DNA of 64,000 bases from Paeniglutamicibacter psychrophenolicus (GTDB lineage: Bacteria; Actinomycetota; Actinomycetes; Actinomycetales; Micrococcaceae): positions 496,001 through 560,000 of the forward strand of contig NZ_JAUSSH010000002.1 in the NCBI RefSeq assembly GCF_030812255.1. Direction: 5' to 3'. A program made the position numbers and the translations under genes. The notes under the pieces are model-generated. The model had not been told where the DNA came from. It worked only from the letters and a program-made list of their open reading frames with translations, and did no database searches. Of the stretch, positions 51,908 through 59,695 are shown piece by piece. Within the stretch, counting starts at the first letter, position 1. Each line of letters starts with the position of its first letter.

Positions 51908-52812
51908 CCCCCGATCCCTGCGCCTTCCGGTGCCCGGGTCCCGGTGTCCGGGGCGCGGCGGCGGCGCACCGAGGCGAAGATCCGGCGCCCCAGCAGCCCC
52001 TGGGCGGGGGCGAAGAGGTACACCAGCGCGAACACCGCGCCCTGGACCAGCACGATCATGCCGCCCGAGGCGGTGTCCAGGTAGTAGCTGGCATACAGCC
52101 CGATGACCGAGCAGGCGACCGAGATCGCCGGGGCGATCAGCAGCATCCGCCCGAAGCGATCGGTGAGCAGGTGCGCGGTGGCCCCGGGGATGATCAGCAT
52201 CGCCACCACCAGGATCACGCCCACCGCCTGCAGCGCCACCACACTGGTCAGCGCCAGCAGGCCCAGCAGCGCGGCACCCAGCAGCCGCGGGTTCAACCCG
52301 ATGGCGTGCGCGTGGGTCGCATCGAAGGCGTAGAGCGTGAAGTCCCGGCGCCACAGCAGCAGCGCCGCCAGGGCCAGCGCGCCCAGGATGAGGATTTGCA
52401 GCAGCTCGGCCTTCGAGACCCCCAGCAGGTTCCCGAAGATGATGTGTCCCAGGTCGGTCTCCGACGGGGTCACCGAGATCAGCACCAGGCCCAGGGCGAA
52501 AAGCGTGGAAAAGACGATGCCGATGGCCGCGTCCTCCTTGATCCGGCTGGTGTCGCGCACCGCTCCGATCAGGCCCACGGCCAGGAACCCGAAGAGCAGC
52601 GCGCCGATGGCGAAGGGCACCGAGAACATGTAGGCCAGCACGACGCCGGGCAGCACCGCGTGGGAGACCGCGTCTCCCATCAGCGACCAGCCGATGAGCA
52701 CCAGCCAGCAGGAGAGCACCGCGCAGACGGCCGCGGCGGTCACCGCGGTGGCCAGCGCGTTGACCATGAAGCCGTAGCCCAGTGGTTCGATGACGAGCTC
52801 CAGCAGGTTCAT
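51904..52812 (-). CDS. Metal ABC transporter permease (Mn/Zn type)
   Basis: 302 aa, eight or nine segments of the ABC-3 family. YGFMVNALATAVTAAAVCAV near the start and VLIGWSLMGDAVSHAVLPGV are conserved ABC-3 phrases; FDATHAHAIGLNP is the loop facing the ATPase. It overlaps the ATPase gene by ATGA. Third gene of the operon binding protein, ATPase, permease. Confidence 0.92.
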   Translation of the reverse strand: MNLLELVIEPLGYGFMVNALATAVTAAAVCAVLSCWLVLIGWSLMGDAVSHAVLPGVVLAYMFSVPFAIGALLFGFLAVGLIGAVRDTSRIKEDAAIGIVFSTLFALGLVLISVTPSETDLGHIIFGNLLGVSKAELLQILILGALALAALLLWRRDFTLYAFDATHAHAIGLNPRLLGAALLGLLALTSVVALQAVGVILVVAMLIIPGATAHLLTDRFGRMLLIAPAISVACSVIGLYASYYLDTASGGMIVLVQGAVFALVYLFAPAQGLLGRRIFASVRRRRAPDTGTRAPEGAGIGG

Positions 52813-53552
52813 GATTCTTCGTTCCGTCCCATGACGTCCAGGCCGAAGGCCAGGGCAAGGTTTTGAGGGAGCAGCACGGTGTGCGGGTCCCCGTGCATCA
52901 GCACCCGCTGCATCAGCAGCACCGCCTCGTCGGCCAGCGCCGGCAGGGCGTGCAGGTCGTGGGTGGAGACCAGGATCGCGGCACCGGCGGCGGCCTGTTC
53001 GCGCAGCAGCCGGGTGATGGTGGCCTCGGATCTCTTGTCGACCCCGGCGAAGGGCTCGTCGAGCAGCAGCACCGACGCGCCCTGGGCGATGCCTCGGGCG
53101 ACGAAGGCACGCTTCTTCTGTCCGCCGGAGAGCTGCCCGATCTGCCGGTGCGCGTACCCGGTCAGCTCCACGCGTTCCAGCGCCTCGGCGACGGCCAGCT
53201 TGTCGGCCTTCGCGGGCCGTCGGGTGAATCCCATGTGCCCGTAGCGGCCCATCATCACCACGTCGTGCACCGAGACCGGGAAGGACCAGTCAACGTCCTC
53301 GGACTGCGGCACGTACCCGATGGCTGCGGCCTTCCGGGCCTGGGCGGGGGTGGACCCGTTGATGCGCACCGTCCCGGCCTCGGGCTTGAGCAGGCCCATG
53401 ATGGCCTTGAACAGCGTGGACTTGCCCGATCCGTTCATGCCCACCAGCCCGCAGATGCGCGAGGGATAAAGCCGCAGGCTGGCCTCGTCCAGGGCCAGCA
53501 CCTCGCCGTAGCGCACCGTCAAGCCGGTGGCTTCCACGGCCGGGGTGCTCAT
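52809..53552 (-). CDS. Metal ABC transporter ATP-binding protein
   Basis: 247 aa. Walker A GMNGSGKSTLF, signature LSGGQKKRAFVARGI, Walker B VLLLDEPFAGVD, H-loop STHDLHALP. The VPQSEDVDWSFPVSVHDVVM region is typical for manganese/zinc uptake ATPases. Overlaps both neighbours by four bases. Confidence 0.93.
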   Translation of the reverse strand: MSTPAVEATGLTVRYGEVLALDEASLRLYPSRICGLVGMNGSGKSTLFKAIMGLLKPEAGTVRINGSTPAQARKAAAIGYVPQSEDVDWSFPVSVHDVVMMGRYGHMGFTRRPAKADKLAVAEALERVELTGYAHRQIGQLSGGQKKRAFVARGIAQGASVLLLDEPFAGVDKRSEATITRLLREQAAAGAAILVSTHDLHALPALADEAVLLMQRVLMHGDPHTVLLPQNLALAFGLDVMGRNEES

Positions 53553-54508
53553 TCGGTGCCCCCTCTCAGCGCCGCAAGGATGACGTCGGAGTCGTGGCGG
53601 ATCATCTCCAGGTAGGTGGGGACCGGGCCGTCGGCCTCGGAGAGCGAGTCGACGAACAGGGTGCCGCCGTAGGCGGCTCCGGTTCCCTGCACGACCTGCT
53701 GCATCGGGGCGTCGGAGACCGTGGATTCGCAGAAGACCGCCGGGACCCGGTGCTCCTTGACGAATTCGATGACCGAGACGATCTGCCGCGGGGTGGCCTG
53801 CTGTTCGGCGTTCACGGCCCAGATGTACTTTTCCTTCAGCCCGGCGTCGCGGGCGAGGTAGGAGAAGGCGCCCTCGCAGGTCACCAGCGCCCGCTCGTTC
53901 TCCTTCAACCCGGAAAGCCCGGCGACCAGGTTGTCCTGCAGTGCCTGCAGCTGCGCGGTGTAGGCGCCGGCGTTGGCGGTGTAGTGCTCGCGGTTTTCCG
54001 GATCCAGCTCGATGAAGGCGTCGCGGATGTTGGCCACGTAGTGTTGCACGTTCACCGGGCTCATCCAGGCATGCGGGTTGGGCTTCCCGGCGTTGGCGTC
54101 CTCGGTGATGTCCATGACCTCGATCCCGTCGCTGAGCACCACGTGCGGCACGTCGAGCTCGGCGACGAACCTCCCGAACCAGGCCTCCAGGTTCAGCCCG
54201 TTGTCCAGGATCAGCTGGGCCGAGGAGGCCTTGGCGATGTCCTGCGGCGTGGGCTCGTAGCCGTGGATCTCGGCCCCGACCTTGGTGATGGATTGGACCT
54301 CGAGCTTGTCCCCGGCGACATTTTGGGCGATGTCGGCCAGCACGGTGAAGGTGGTCAGCACGACCGGGCGGTCGGAGGCGCCCCGGGCGGGTCCGGTGCC
54401 GGGGGAGTCGCAGCCGGCAAGCGTCGCGGTGAGTGCGATCGCGGCGAGGGTCGCCGCGAGGCGGCGCCAGCGGGATATCGCGGCACGGGGGCGTTGGGGA
54501 TTCGTCAT
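53549..54508 (-). CDS. Metal ABC transporter solute-binding lipoprotein (Mn/Zn)
   Basis: 319 aa. Signal LAATLAAIALTATLAGC with lipobox TLAGC. Metal ligands of cluster A-I proteins: His in GAEIHGYEPTP, His in NPHAWMSPVN, Glu in CESTVSDAP-type late motif and Asp near the end (FVDSLSEADGP). There is no long His/Asp-rich loop as in ZnuA, which favours manganese. First gene of the operon; two palindromes lie 58-93 bp before its ATG at 54508. Confidence 0.92.
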   Translation of the reverse strand: MTNPQRPRAAISRWRRLAATLAAIALTATLAGCDSPGTGPARGASDRPVVLTTFTVLADIAQNVAGDKLEVQSITKVGAEIHGYEPTPQDIAKASSAQLILDNGLNLEAWFGRFVAELDVPHVVLSDGIEVMDITEDANAGKPNPHAWMSPVNVQHYVANIRDAFIELDPENREHYTANAGAYTAQLQALQDNLVAGLSGLKENERALVTCEGAFSYLARDAGLKEKYIWAVNAEQQATPRQIVSVIEFVKEHRVPAVFCESTVSDAPMQQVVQGTGAAYGGTLFVDSLSEADGPVPTYLEMIRHDSDVILAALRGGTE

Positions 54509-54565
54509 TGAGGTCCTAGGCGGTGCGGGGTGTCGAGCGGGGAGAAGGGATCTGATATCCCATGT

Positions 54566-54601
54566 TACGTCATGACGTAGATCGATATACGTCATGACGT
54601 A
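54566..54601. promoter_or_regulatory. Twin operators of metal uptake operon
   Basis: TACGTCATGACGTA occurs twice, perfect 14-bp palindromes at 54566-54579 and 54588-54601, 22 bp (two helix turns) centre to centre. Their place before the binding-protein gene and the adjacent DtxR/MntR-like regulator make them the probable regulator sites. Confidence 0.75.
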
Positions 54602-54654
54602 ACTTTGTGGCCGGTGTCCGTGCGACGGGTGTCCTTTGTCATGAAAGTTGAAGC

Positions 54655-54957
54655 GTGGGCCACCAGCAGGCTCTATCCGAAGTAGCGGTCGAGCGATCTG
54701 TTGTCGAGGGCACCCTGAGCTACAGGGCTCAATTCTCGTATGCCACAGCCACCGGATTGCTCTCAGACTCCTGGATGACCTCGTTTGAGGATGCCCTGCC
54801 GATCCGCAAGCTTTCGGTGTTCAAGGGGCAACGCAACCTTGCCGGCTGCTGGTGCTGTGCAACGACTCTCCGCCATGCCGGCCTAGAGTCCCGCCACGAA
54901 CACGACCAGCTCTTTGGTTGCATATCGCCCACCCGCCGCAGCGAGAGCTTTCCCTGA
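54655..54957 (+). pseudogene. Remnant of TnsA-like transposase endonuclease
   Basis: The frame carries SFEDALPIRKLSVFKGQRNL and AGCWCCATTLRHAGLESRHE, which recall the N-terminal region of actinobacterial TnsA-like heteromeric transposase endonucleases (their usual form is YRGQRNxxGxWWxATTGRHVGFESWLERD). After HDQL the frame drifts and stops, and the rest of the gene is missing, so this is a broken fragment. The 924-bp gap 54509-55432 otherwise has the operators just before it and, after it, nothing I can read as a gene. The match is from memory and needs a search. Confidence 0.45.
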
Positions 54958-55179
54958 AATGGTTCAGTCAGGAAACCACCGATGGCTGGATGCCACAGGG
55001 CGGTTCCGACTCACTGCACCACTGAATGGAAGCTAGTGACGGGTCAGCACGTGCCGACACTGGCACCAACATTCCGCCCTAAAGGACCTGATCCAACCTC
55101 CGCAAAACGATGCTTCGGTCGGAAGGGAATTCGCGTCCCGCATAAGGTACCTTCACCGGGCAATTTTGCGGGCGGGGTA

Positions 55180-55195
55180 TACGAGACACCAAAAA
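55180..55195 (+). repeat. Left copy of inverted 16-mer flanking island
   Basis: TACGAGACACCAAAAA matches the reverse complement of 60989-61004 (TGCGAGACACCAGAAA) in 14 of 16 positions. The two copies enclose all intact island genes. Confidence 0.3.
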
Positions 55196-55432
55196 TACCG
55201 TGACTTCAAAGACTCAAGTCAACTATTGATTTTCCCGTTAGAGGACCGTCTTACGGGACACTCGAACACGCTAGTCCGGACAGACCCCTTGCAGGACGAT
55301 GCGGCTGTTTCGACGGCAATGAAATGTTCTTCCCTCTTGCTTACGAAGACGTCTCAACCCGGAACCGGGGCCTTCAATTGAAGATCGGTCAAAGTCGTCG
55401 TTAAACCACCCGGGCACTGGAATACTGAACGC

Positions 55433-56017
55433 ATGGCCGAACCTCACGCAAATGCCCTCTCTTCCATCACTGCCCGGTGGAACAAGCTTGAGGAGACGGT
55501 GGAACTCGTCGTGGACGGCACCCCGGTCCCGGCAATCGTCAACAGGAAACGCAATGTGGGCATATCACCCTTCGCGCATCGCTTTCTCGAATCCGGAGTC
55601 AACGAGTGGCTGGCAGGTTACCGAGATCCACAGCTGCGGGGTGCGACCAAGGAGCTGGCATCTGGCGAGCTGGAGCTAACGGTATGCCCCTACGATGCGG
55701 ACATCCTGTGCGGAACCTTCGCCGTGTGGCTGGCGCGCACCGGCGATCGCGTTATCTGGCACGACCCTCATTGGGCAGGGGACGACATTGCCGCGGAAAT
55801 CATGGGCCGCGAGGATATGGTGACGCCGGAGGGAAACGAGGACCCCCTCAACTGGTTCCCGCCCAAGCTGGAATTCCCCGCTACCGAATACGACGCAGCC
55901 ATGGATTCGGTGCAGCACCTCATCGAAGCCCACCCGTGGCCCGCTTTCCCTTCAAGACCACCCTCCAGGCTTGCCCGCATGATGATCCGACTAAGAGATA
56001 TGCGAGACCACGTATAG
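55433..56017 (+). CDS. Hypothetical protein, 194 aa
   Basis: Begins MAEPHANALSSITARWNKLE; soluble, mixed alpha/beta, with VVDGTPVPAIVNRKRN, LTVCPYDADILCGTFAVWLA and WHDPHWAGDDIAAEIMG. No family recognised. No good ribosome site, and it has mid-GC base use unlike the flanking core genes. It belongs to the accessory island. Confidence 0.55.
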   Translation: MAEPHANALSSITARWNKLEETVELVVDGTPVPAIVNRKRNVGISPFAHRFLESGVNEWLAGYRDPQLRGATKELASGELELTVCPYDADILCGTFAVWLARTGDRVIWHDPHWAGDDIAAEIMGREDMVTPEGNEDPLNWFPPKLEFPATEYDAAMDSVQHLIEAHPWPAFPSRPPSRLARMMIRLRDMRDHV

Positions 56018-56217
56018 GGCCGGCTGCATGACCAGCCCGAACCCATGCCGGCGGATCCCAATTGCCGTTCCGCTTACGGACCTGATTGTGGCCATTTGTA
56101 TGCTCCGCAGCCGACTTCAGAATACGATTTCAGGATTCTATGGCACTGGGTTTTCCAACCTGACTATGCTGTTTGTGCGATGTCCGATACCTGTCTCAGC
56201 AAGAATGGTCGTTCAAG

Positions 56218-56658
56218 ATGTGGGAAAGCTACCCGATTGGCCCCCGGCCCTCAGGCTGGATAGAACTGATAGAGAACGGCTGGGGTGCGATTGCTTCATG
56301 GTTCGCCGGGCCGGAGAACGTGATGCGTGAGCCGATGGGCAAACGTACCGACCTCGTCAGGGTGACGTGTGAAAAGGCAGACGGCACCAGCACTTCCTGG
56401 ACCGAGACCATCACGGAAGCCGAGATTGAGGAAATCGAGGACGACATCGATGGCTACCTGGCAGATTCGGGACTGCCTTCTCGACCCCACGGCTACCGGT
56501 GGTTTCTACGCCTGCCCTCCGGAATCAAGGATGAGAACGACTTCTGGAGCCGTCTCAATGAGGCAGACTTCAAGATGCCGCATACGAACCGGGACCCGAA
56601 ACGAGAAGCGGACAATTTGGGCGAAACCATCAAGGGCCTCTACTCCCAAATGCCGTAG
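56218..56658 (+). CDS. Hypothetical protein, 146 aa
   Basis: From ATG 56218 (MWESYPIGPRPSGW). Acidic with a helix TITEAEIEEIEDDIDGYLAD and a basic/polar end RDPKREADNLGETIKGLYSQ. An earlier TTG at 56173 is possible. No family recognised. The following 255 bp to 56913 show nothing I can support as a gene. It may pair with the 194-aa protein upstream, but they are 200 bp apart. Confidence 0.5.
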   Translation: MWESYPIGPRPSGWIELIENGWGAIASWFAGPENVMREPMGKRTDLVRVTCEKADGTSTSWTETITEAEIEEIEDDIDGYLADSGLPSRPHGYRWFLRLPSGIKDENDFWSRLNEADFKMPHTNRDPKREADNLGETIKGLYSQMP

Positions 56659-56913
56659 CCCTCGATTCATCCATCAACACCACTGGCCAAGTCCAGGCAT
56701 GCCATGACTAAAGAAGGCCAAAGGATGTCCCGCACAGCGTTCCGCAAACGGAACGGCAAAACTGCCATTTCAAGCTGCGATTTACCGCCAAACGAAGTAG
56801 CAGTCACAAGCACCCACGGAATTCCGAGGCGCCCAACCGCTCAAAACTCGTTGCTTATGTCAAACCTGCCTATACGGGTCAAGACGGTTCAATGAGGGTA
56901 GGTCTACTTCCAG

Positions 56914-58065
56914 TCAGTCGTCGAGGGTGCGGATGAAGGCCGCGAATCCGGGAATTGTGAACTCCAACTCGCCACGTTCCGCAGCTTGTATGAATCCTTT
57001 ATCGATTAGTCGTGCTCGGGGCATCGAGAGGCTGGCAGTTGTGACGTTCATCTGGTGTGCGACGTCGGATCGCTTAACGGGGGCGTCGCCGAGTGCAGCC
57101 ATTGCCGACATCAGCTCGCGCTGCTGTGGAGTGGCGTTCGCCCATCGCGCGCGGAATAGGGCCTCAAGGTCGACTTTCATGGCCTCGCCTCCGTGCCGAA
57201 CTTGCTCGAGGGTGATCGTGGCGCCGGGATCCGGCCTGCCGGCGGCGGTCCAGGAAGCGTCAGCAATGAGTTGAACTGAATATGGGTATCCGCGGGCAAT
57301 CTCCAGTGCTTCGTGCAGTGCATCGGGCTGCCAAGTCACACCGATTTTCCGTGCGGGTACGCTGATGGCGATCTCCTCGGCGTCGGGGGTGAGGATTTGC
57401 AGGGGTCGGTAGGCGATGCGCTCAGTGAAGGTGACCACGGAGGCGATTTTCTCGGGTGCGTCTGGCAGGCCGGCCGCAAACACCGCGGCCGGCACGTCGG
57501 CACCTTCGGCTTGGAGGTGCTGCCAGGCGTAGGCGAGGGTGCGCAGGCCGGCTGCGTCGGCTGCTTGGATCTCGTCGATGAGGAGGATCAGCCCGGTGTT
57601 CTCATCGGATCCGGTTGCTGTCCTGATGACATTTTCGAAGTCGCGGACCCCGACGGGTGCCGTCTCGACCGACTGGCGGCGGATGGTCGCGTCCACCTTG
57701 GCGATTCCGGGGATCCCTACGCTAACGGTCAGTGCTTCGAGCATCTTGTGGAGTTTGGTGCGGGTTTCACCGCGCCAGGTCTGCGTGTCTTGGCGAATTG
57801 CTGAGGCAATCTGTGCAATGAGGCCGACGTCCTCACCCGCTGTCACCCACACGGCGAGCACACCGCGTTCTTTGGCTCGAATTTGGTACTGGCGCAACAA
57901 GGAGGTCTTGCCGAGCCCTCGCGGAGCGTGGTCAACTCGGATTCGACCGATGAAACGGTGCAGGTCAACCAGCAAGGAGAGGCGTTCATCGAACTCGGCG
58001 ATTTGGCGCGCCCGGCCCGGTACTGTGTTGGCGACTTCGCCTGGCGTGTAGGGACTCGGCTGCAT
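56914..58065 (-). CDS. AAA+ ATPase with C-terminal winged helix
   Basis: 383 aa. P-loop region RVDHAPRGLGKTSLLRQYQ (first Walker A residue Ala in place of Gly), Walker B LILLIDEIQAAD and a sensor-like PAAVFAAGLPD. The C-terminal part SAMAALGDAPVKRSDVAHQM and PRARLIDKGFIQAAERG is a winged helix. The layout is that of Orc/Cdc6-like or STAND-type ATPases common in mobile and defence loci. A 40-bp inverted repeat lies 13 bp ahead of the ATG. Confidence 0.8.
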   Translation of the reverse strand: MQPSPYTPGEVANTVPGRARQIAEFDERLSLLVDLHRFIGRIRVDHAPRGLGKTSLLRQYQIRAKERGVLAVWVTAGEDVGLIAQIASAIRQDTQTWRGETRTKLHKMLEALTVSVGIPGIAKVDATIRRQSVETAPVGVRDFENVIRTATGSDENTGLILLIDEIQAADAAGLRTLAYAWQHLQAEGADVPAAVFAAGLPDAPEKIASVVTFTERIAYRPLQILTPDAEEIAISVPARKIGVTWQPDALHEALEIARGYPYSVQLIADASWTAAGRPDPGATITLEQVRHGGEAMKVDLEALFRARWANATPQQRELMSAMAALGDAPVKRSDVAHQMNVTTASLSMPRARLIDKGFIQAAERGELEFTIPGFAAFIRTLDD

Positions 58066-58078
58066 GTTCTCTCCACTT

Positions 58079-58118
58079 TATCGATTGTTATTTTTAGGCG
58101 GTTTTATAACAAACGATA
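58079..58118 (-). promoter_or_regulatory. Inverted repeat before ATPase gene
   Basis: TATCGATTGTTAT (58079-58091) and ATAACAAACGATA (58106-58118) are 13-bp arms with one mismatch around a 14-bp AT-rich spacer. A likely operator, perhaps for the winged helix of the ATPase itself. Confidence 0.5.
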
Positions 58119-58270
58119 ACGGCCGGGTGTGTTCGCGTATAGGGTTCCCCATACGGGCAGCGTCGTGGAGATGCTGTCGAGGGGCGTTTGGGCAACGAGA
58201 AAGTAAACAGAAGGAGCGTACGCCAGCGGCATTCTACGGTTATGCAGGAGCAAGAGCACTGTTGGTCAAT

Positions 58271-58294
58271 GTAAACAACGTATACAATGTTTAC
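58271..58294 (+). promoter_or_regulatory. Operator of RelBE-type operon
   Basis: A 24-bp palindrome ends at the base before the ATG: outer arms GTAAACA/TGTTTAC, centre GTATAC, two mismatched pairs between. TATACA in it can be a -10 box, which would make the message leaderless. Typical place for antitoxin auto-repression. Confidence 0.6.
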
Positions 58295-58582
58295 ATGAGT
58301 ACCTCAACGCCTCTTGGTCGGCCCATCTCGGTGCGACTTCCCGAAGATTTGCGTGAGCGTGTCGAAGCGCTCGCCAGAGCAACCCGGCGCAGCCTAGGCG
58401 ACGTTGTGCGCGAGGTATTGGAGCGTGACCTTTCGGAGTTGGAATGGGAGCAGCGCATCGTTGCTCGTGCCGCGGATCTTCGATCGGGGCGTGTCCAAGC
58501 TGTGCCGCTTGCTGTGATCGAGCACGAGCTTGGGCTAAACGATGCCCTGGCTGATGCCAGCATTCTGGATGAGATCGAGTGA
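58295..58582 (+). CDS. RelB-type antitoxin (ribbon-helix-helix)
   Basis: 95 aa. GRPISVRLPEDLRERVEALA followed by ATRRSLGDVVREVLERDL is a ribbon-helix-helix DNA-binding domain; the acidic/helical C-terminal region would wrap the toxin. It overlaps the toxin gene by GTGA and has a palindrome directly before its ATG. It neutralises the toxin and represses the operon. Confidence 0.87.
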   Translation: MSTSTPLGRPISVRLPEDLRERVEALARATRRSLGDVVREVLERDLSELEWEQRIVARAADLRSGRVQAVPLAVIEHELGLNDALADASILDEIE

Positions 58583-58842
58583 GCGGGGCGGTCGAACTAG
58601 CGCCCGAAGCTGCGAAGTGGTTTCGGAAGGCCGACCCCCAGAACGCCCGGCGTATTCGTGCCGTGCTCCGCGCAATCACCACACTCGAAAACCCTCGGGA
58701 CCGGGGCAAGGCCCTCACTGGAGGGCTTTCTGGTCTGTGGAGGTATCGCGTTGGCGATTATCGAGTTGTCTGTGATCTGCAAGATGCACGTCTTGTCATT
58801 TTGGTGATCGACATTGATCATCGCAGCAGCATCTATGGATGA
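58579..58842 (+). CDS. RelE/ParE-family toxin
   Basis: 87 aa, GTG start. VELAPEAAKWFRKADPQNARRI, GKALTGGLSGLWRYRVGDYRV and VVCDLQDARLVILVIDIDHR are the fold core of RelE toxins, with the basic residues (R-Y-R, R in HRSS) that bind mRNA on the ribosome. Full length. Ends with DHRSSIYG as is usual. Confidence 0.9.
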   Translation: MSGAVELAPEAAKWFRKADPQNARRIRAVLRAITTLENPRDRGKALTGGLSGLWRYRVGDYRVVCDLQDARLVILVIDIDHRSSIYG

Positions 58843-58979
58843 ATACGGGCCTCCCGATTTACGGCGCTCTCAGTCCCCACAGCCGGACCGAATTGGCGGG
58901 GAACGAAGCCCACTGCAGACGCCCGAACACCAGTGTGTCCGCTGAAGGTTCCCCATCCGGGCCAGGTACAAGAAATGAA

Positions 58980-59015
58980 AAACTCCGGGTCCGCCGAGGC
59001 GAAATACCGGAGTTT
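58980..59015 (+). terminator. Hairpin after toxin-antitoxin operon
   Basis: AAACTCCGG (58980-58988) and CCGGAGTTT (59007-59015) form a perfect 9-bp stem with an 18-nt loop, between the toxin gene and the Abi-like gene. Could also be a regulatory site of the latter. Confidence 0.45.
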
Positions 59016-59091
59016 CCAATTCATGGCCCAAGTAACATGAAACAGCGGTCATCAAGGGCTTGCGAGTCAATCCTACCTCGGAAGGCGATGT

Positions 59092-59637
59092 ATGGCGACG
59101 ACATCGGGCAATGACGCCTGGATCGAGAATTGGCTGAGCGTGGACCGCTTCTCCACCTATCTCGAAGCAGCAGGAGGTTCCCGCAAACGTGCTCTCGATC
59201 TATATGAGTGGAACGCCAAACTCAGCGCTGCTTTTCTTCATGATCTCAGCCACCTCGAAGTCGGTCTGCGGAACGCGTGCGACCGCCAACTTGCAGCAGC
59301 AATACGCCCCGGTGACACACATTGGACCGACCCAAATACGCTACTTGCCCTGTTCGGCTTCTGGACCTATCTCCTGTCTGACTCGCATGAAAAAACGATC
59401 TGGGTTCCCTATCTCCACAAAGCATTCCCTCTGGGGACAGACCGGAACCAACTCAATGACTCGCTTGCCTCGCTTCGTGCCTTTCGGAATCGAGTGGCTC
59501 ACCATGAGAACATTCTGAAGGGTTCCGAGGGCGAACGTCGCCGAATCGTCTACCTGGTGCGGTTGCTGTCTACCGATGCGCTGGAGCATCTCCAGTCCAA
59601 CAGCGACGTTGCCACGATTCTGGCGAAGCGACCATAG
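59092..59637 (+). CDS. Abi-like protein with HEPN motif
   Basis: 181 aa helical protein. WIENWLSVDRFSTYLEAAGG and ALDLYEWNAKLSAAFLHDLS match the Abi_2/AbiD-F group, and SLRAFRNRVAHHENIL contains the R-x4-H HEPN RNase motif (RNRVAH). Abi proteins cause abortive infection in phage defence by cutting RNA. Stand-alone gene; no antitoxin partner is apparent. GGAAGGCG precedes the ATG. Typical lengths for the family are 180-300. Confidence 0.78.
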   Translation: MATTSGNDAWIENWLSVDRFSTYLEAAGGSRKRALDLYEWNAKLSAAFLHDLSHLEVGLRNACDRQLAAAIRPGDTHWTDPNTLLALFGFWTYLLSDSHEKTIWVPYLHKAFPLGTDRNQLNDSLASLRAFRNRVAHHENILKGSEGERRRIVYLVRLLSTDALEHLQSNSDVATILAKRP

Positions 59638-59695
59638 GAAGCCATAGGGGGAATCGTGCGCGGGAGTGCCACGGGTTTCCCCGTTGACGTTCCCT

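Noticed and set aside
51298-52866. Plus-strand frame of 522 codons over the DtxR and permease genes
   Set aside because: Out of frame with the DtxR-type gene and antisense to the permease; Arg/Gln-rich translation with no motif.
54958-55432. Several small frames after the TnsA-like fragment
   Set aside because: None has a ribosome site or recognisable sequence; treated as decayed DNA.
56704-56895. 63-codon plus-strand frame
   Set aside because: No ribosome site, no family, and composition like the surrounding non-coding sequence.
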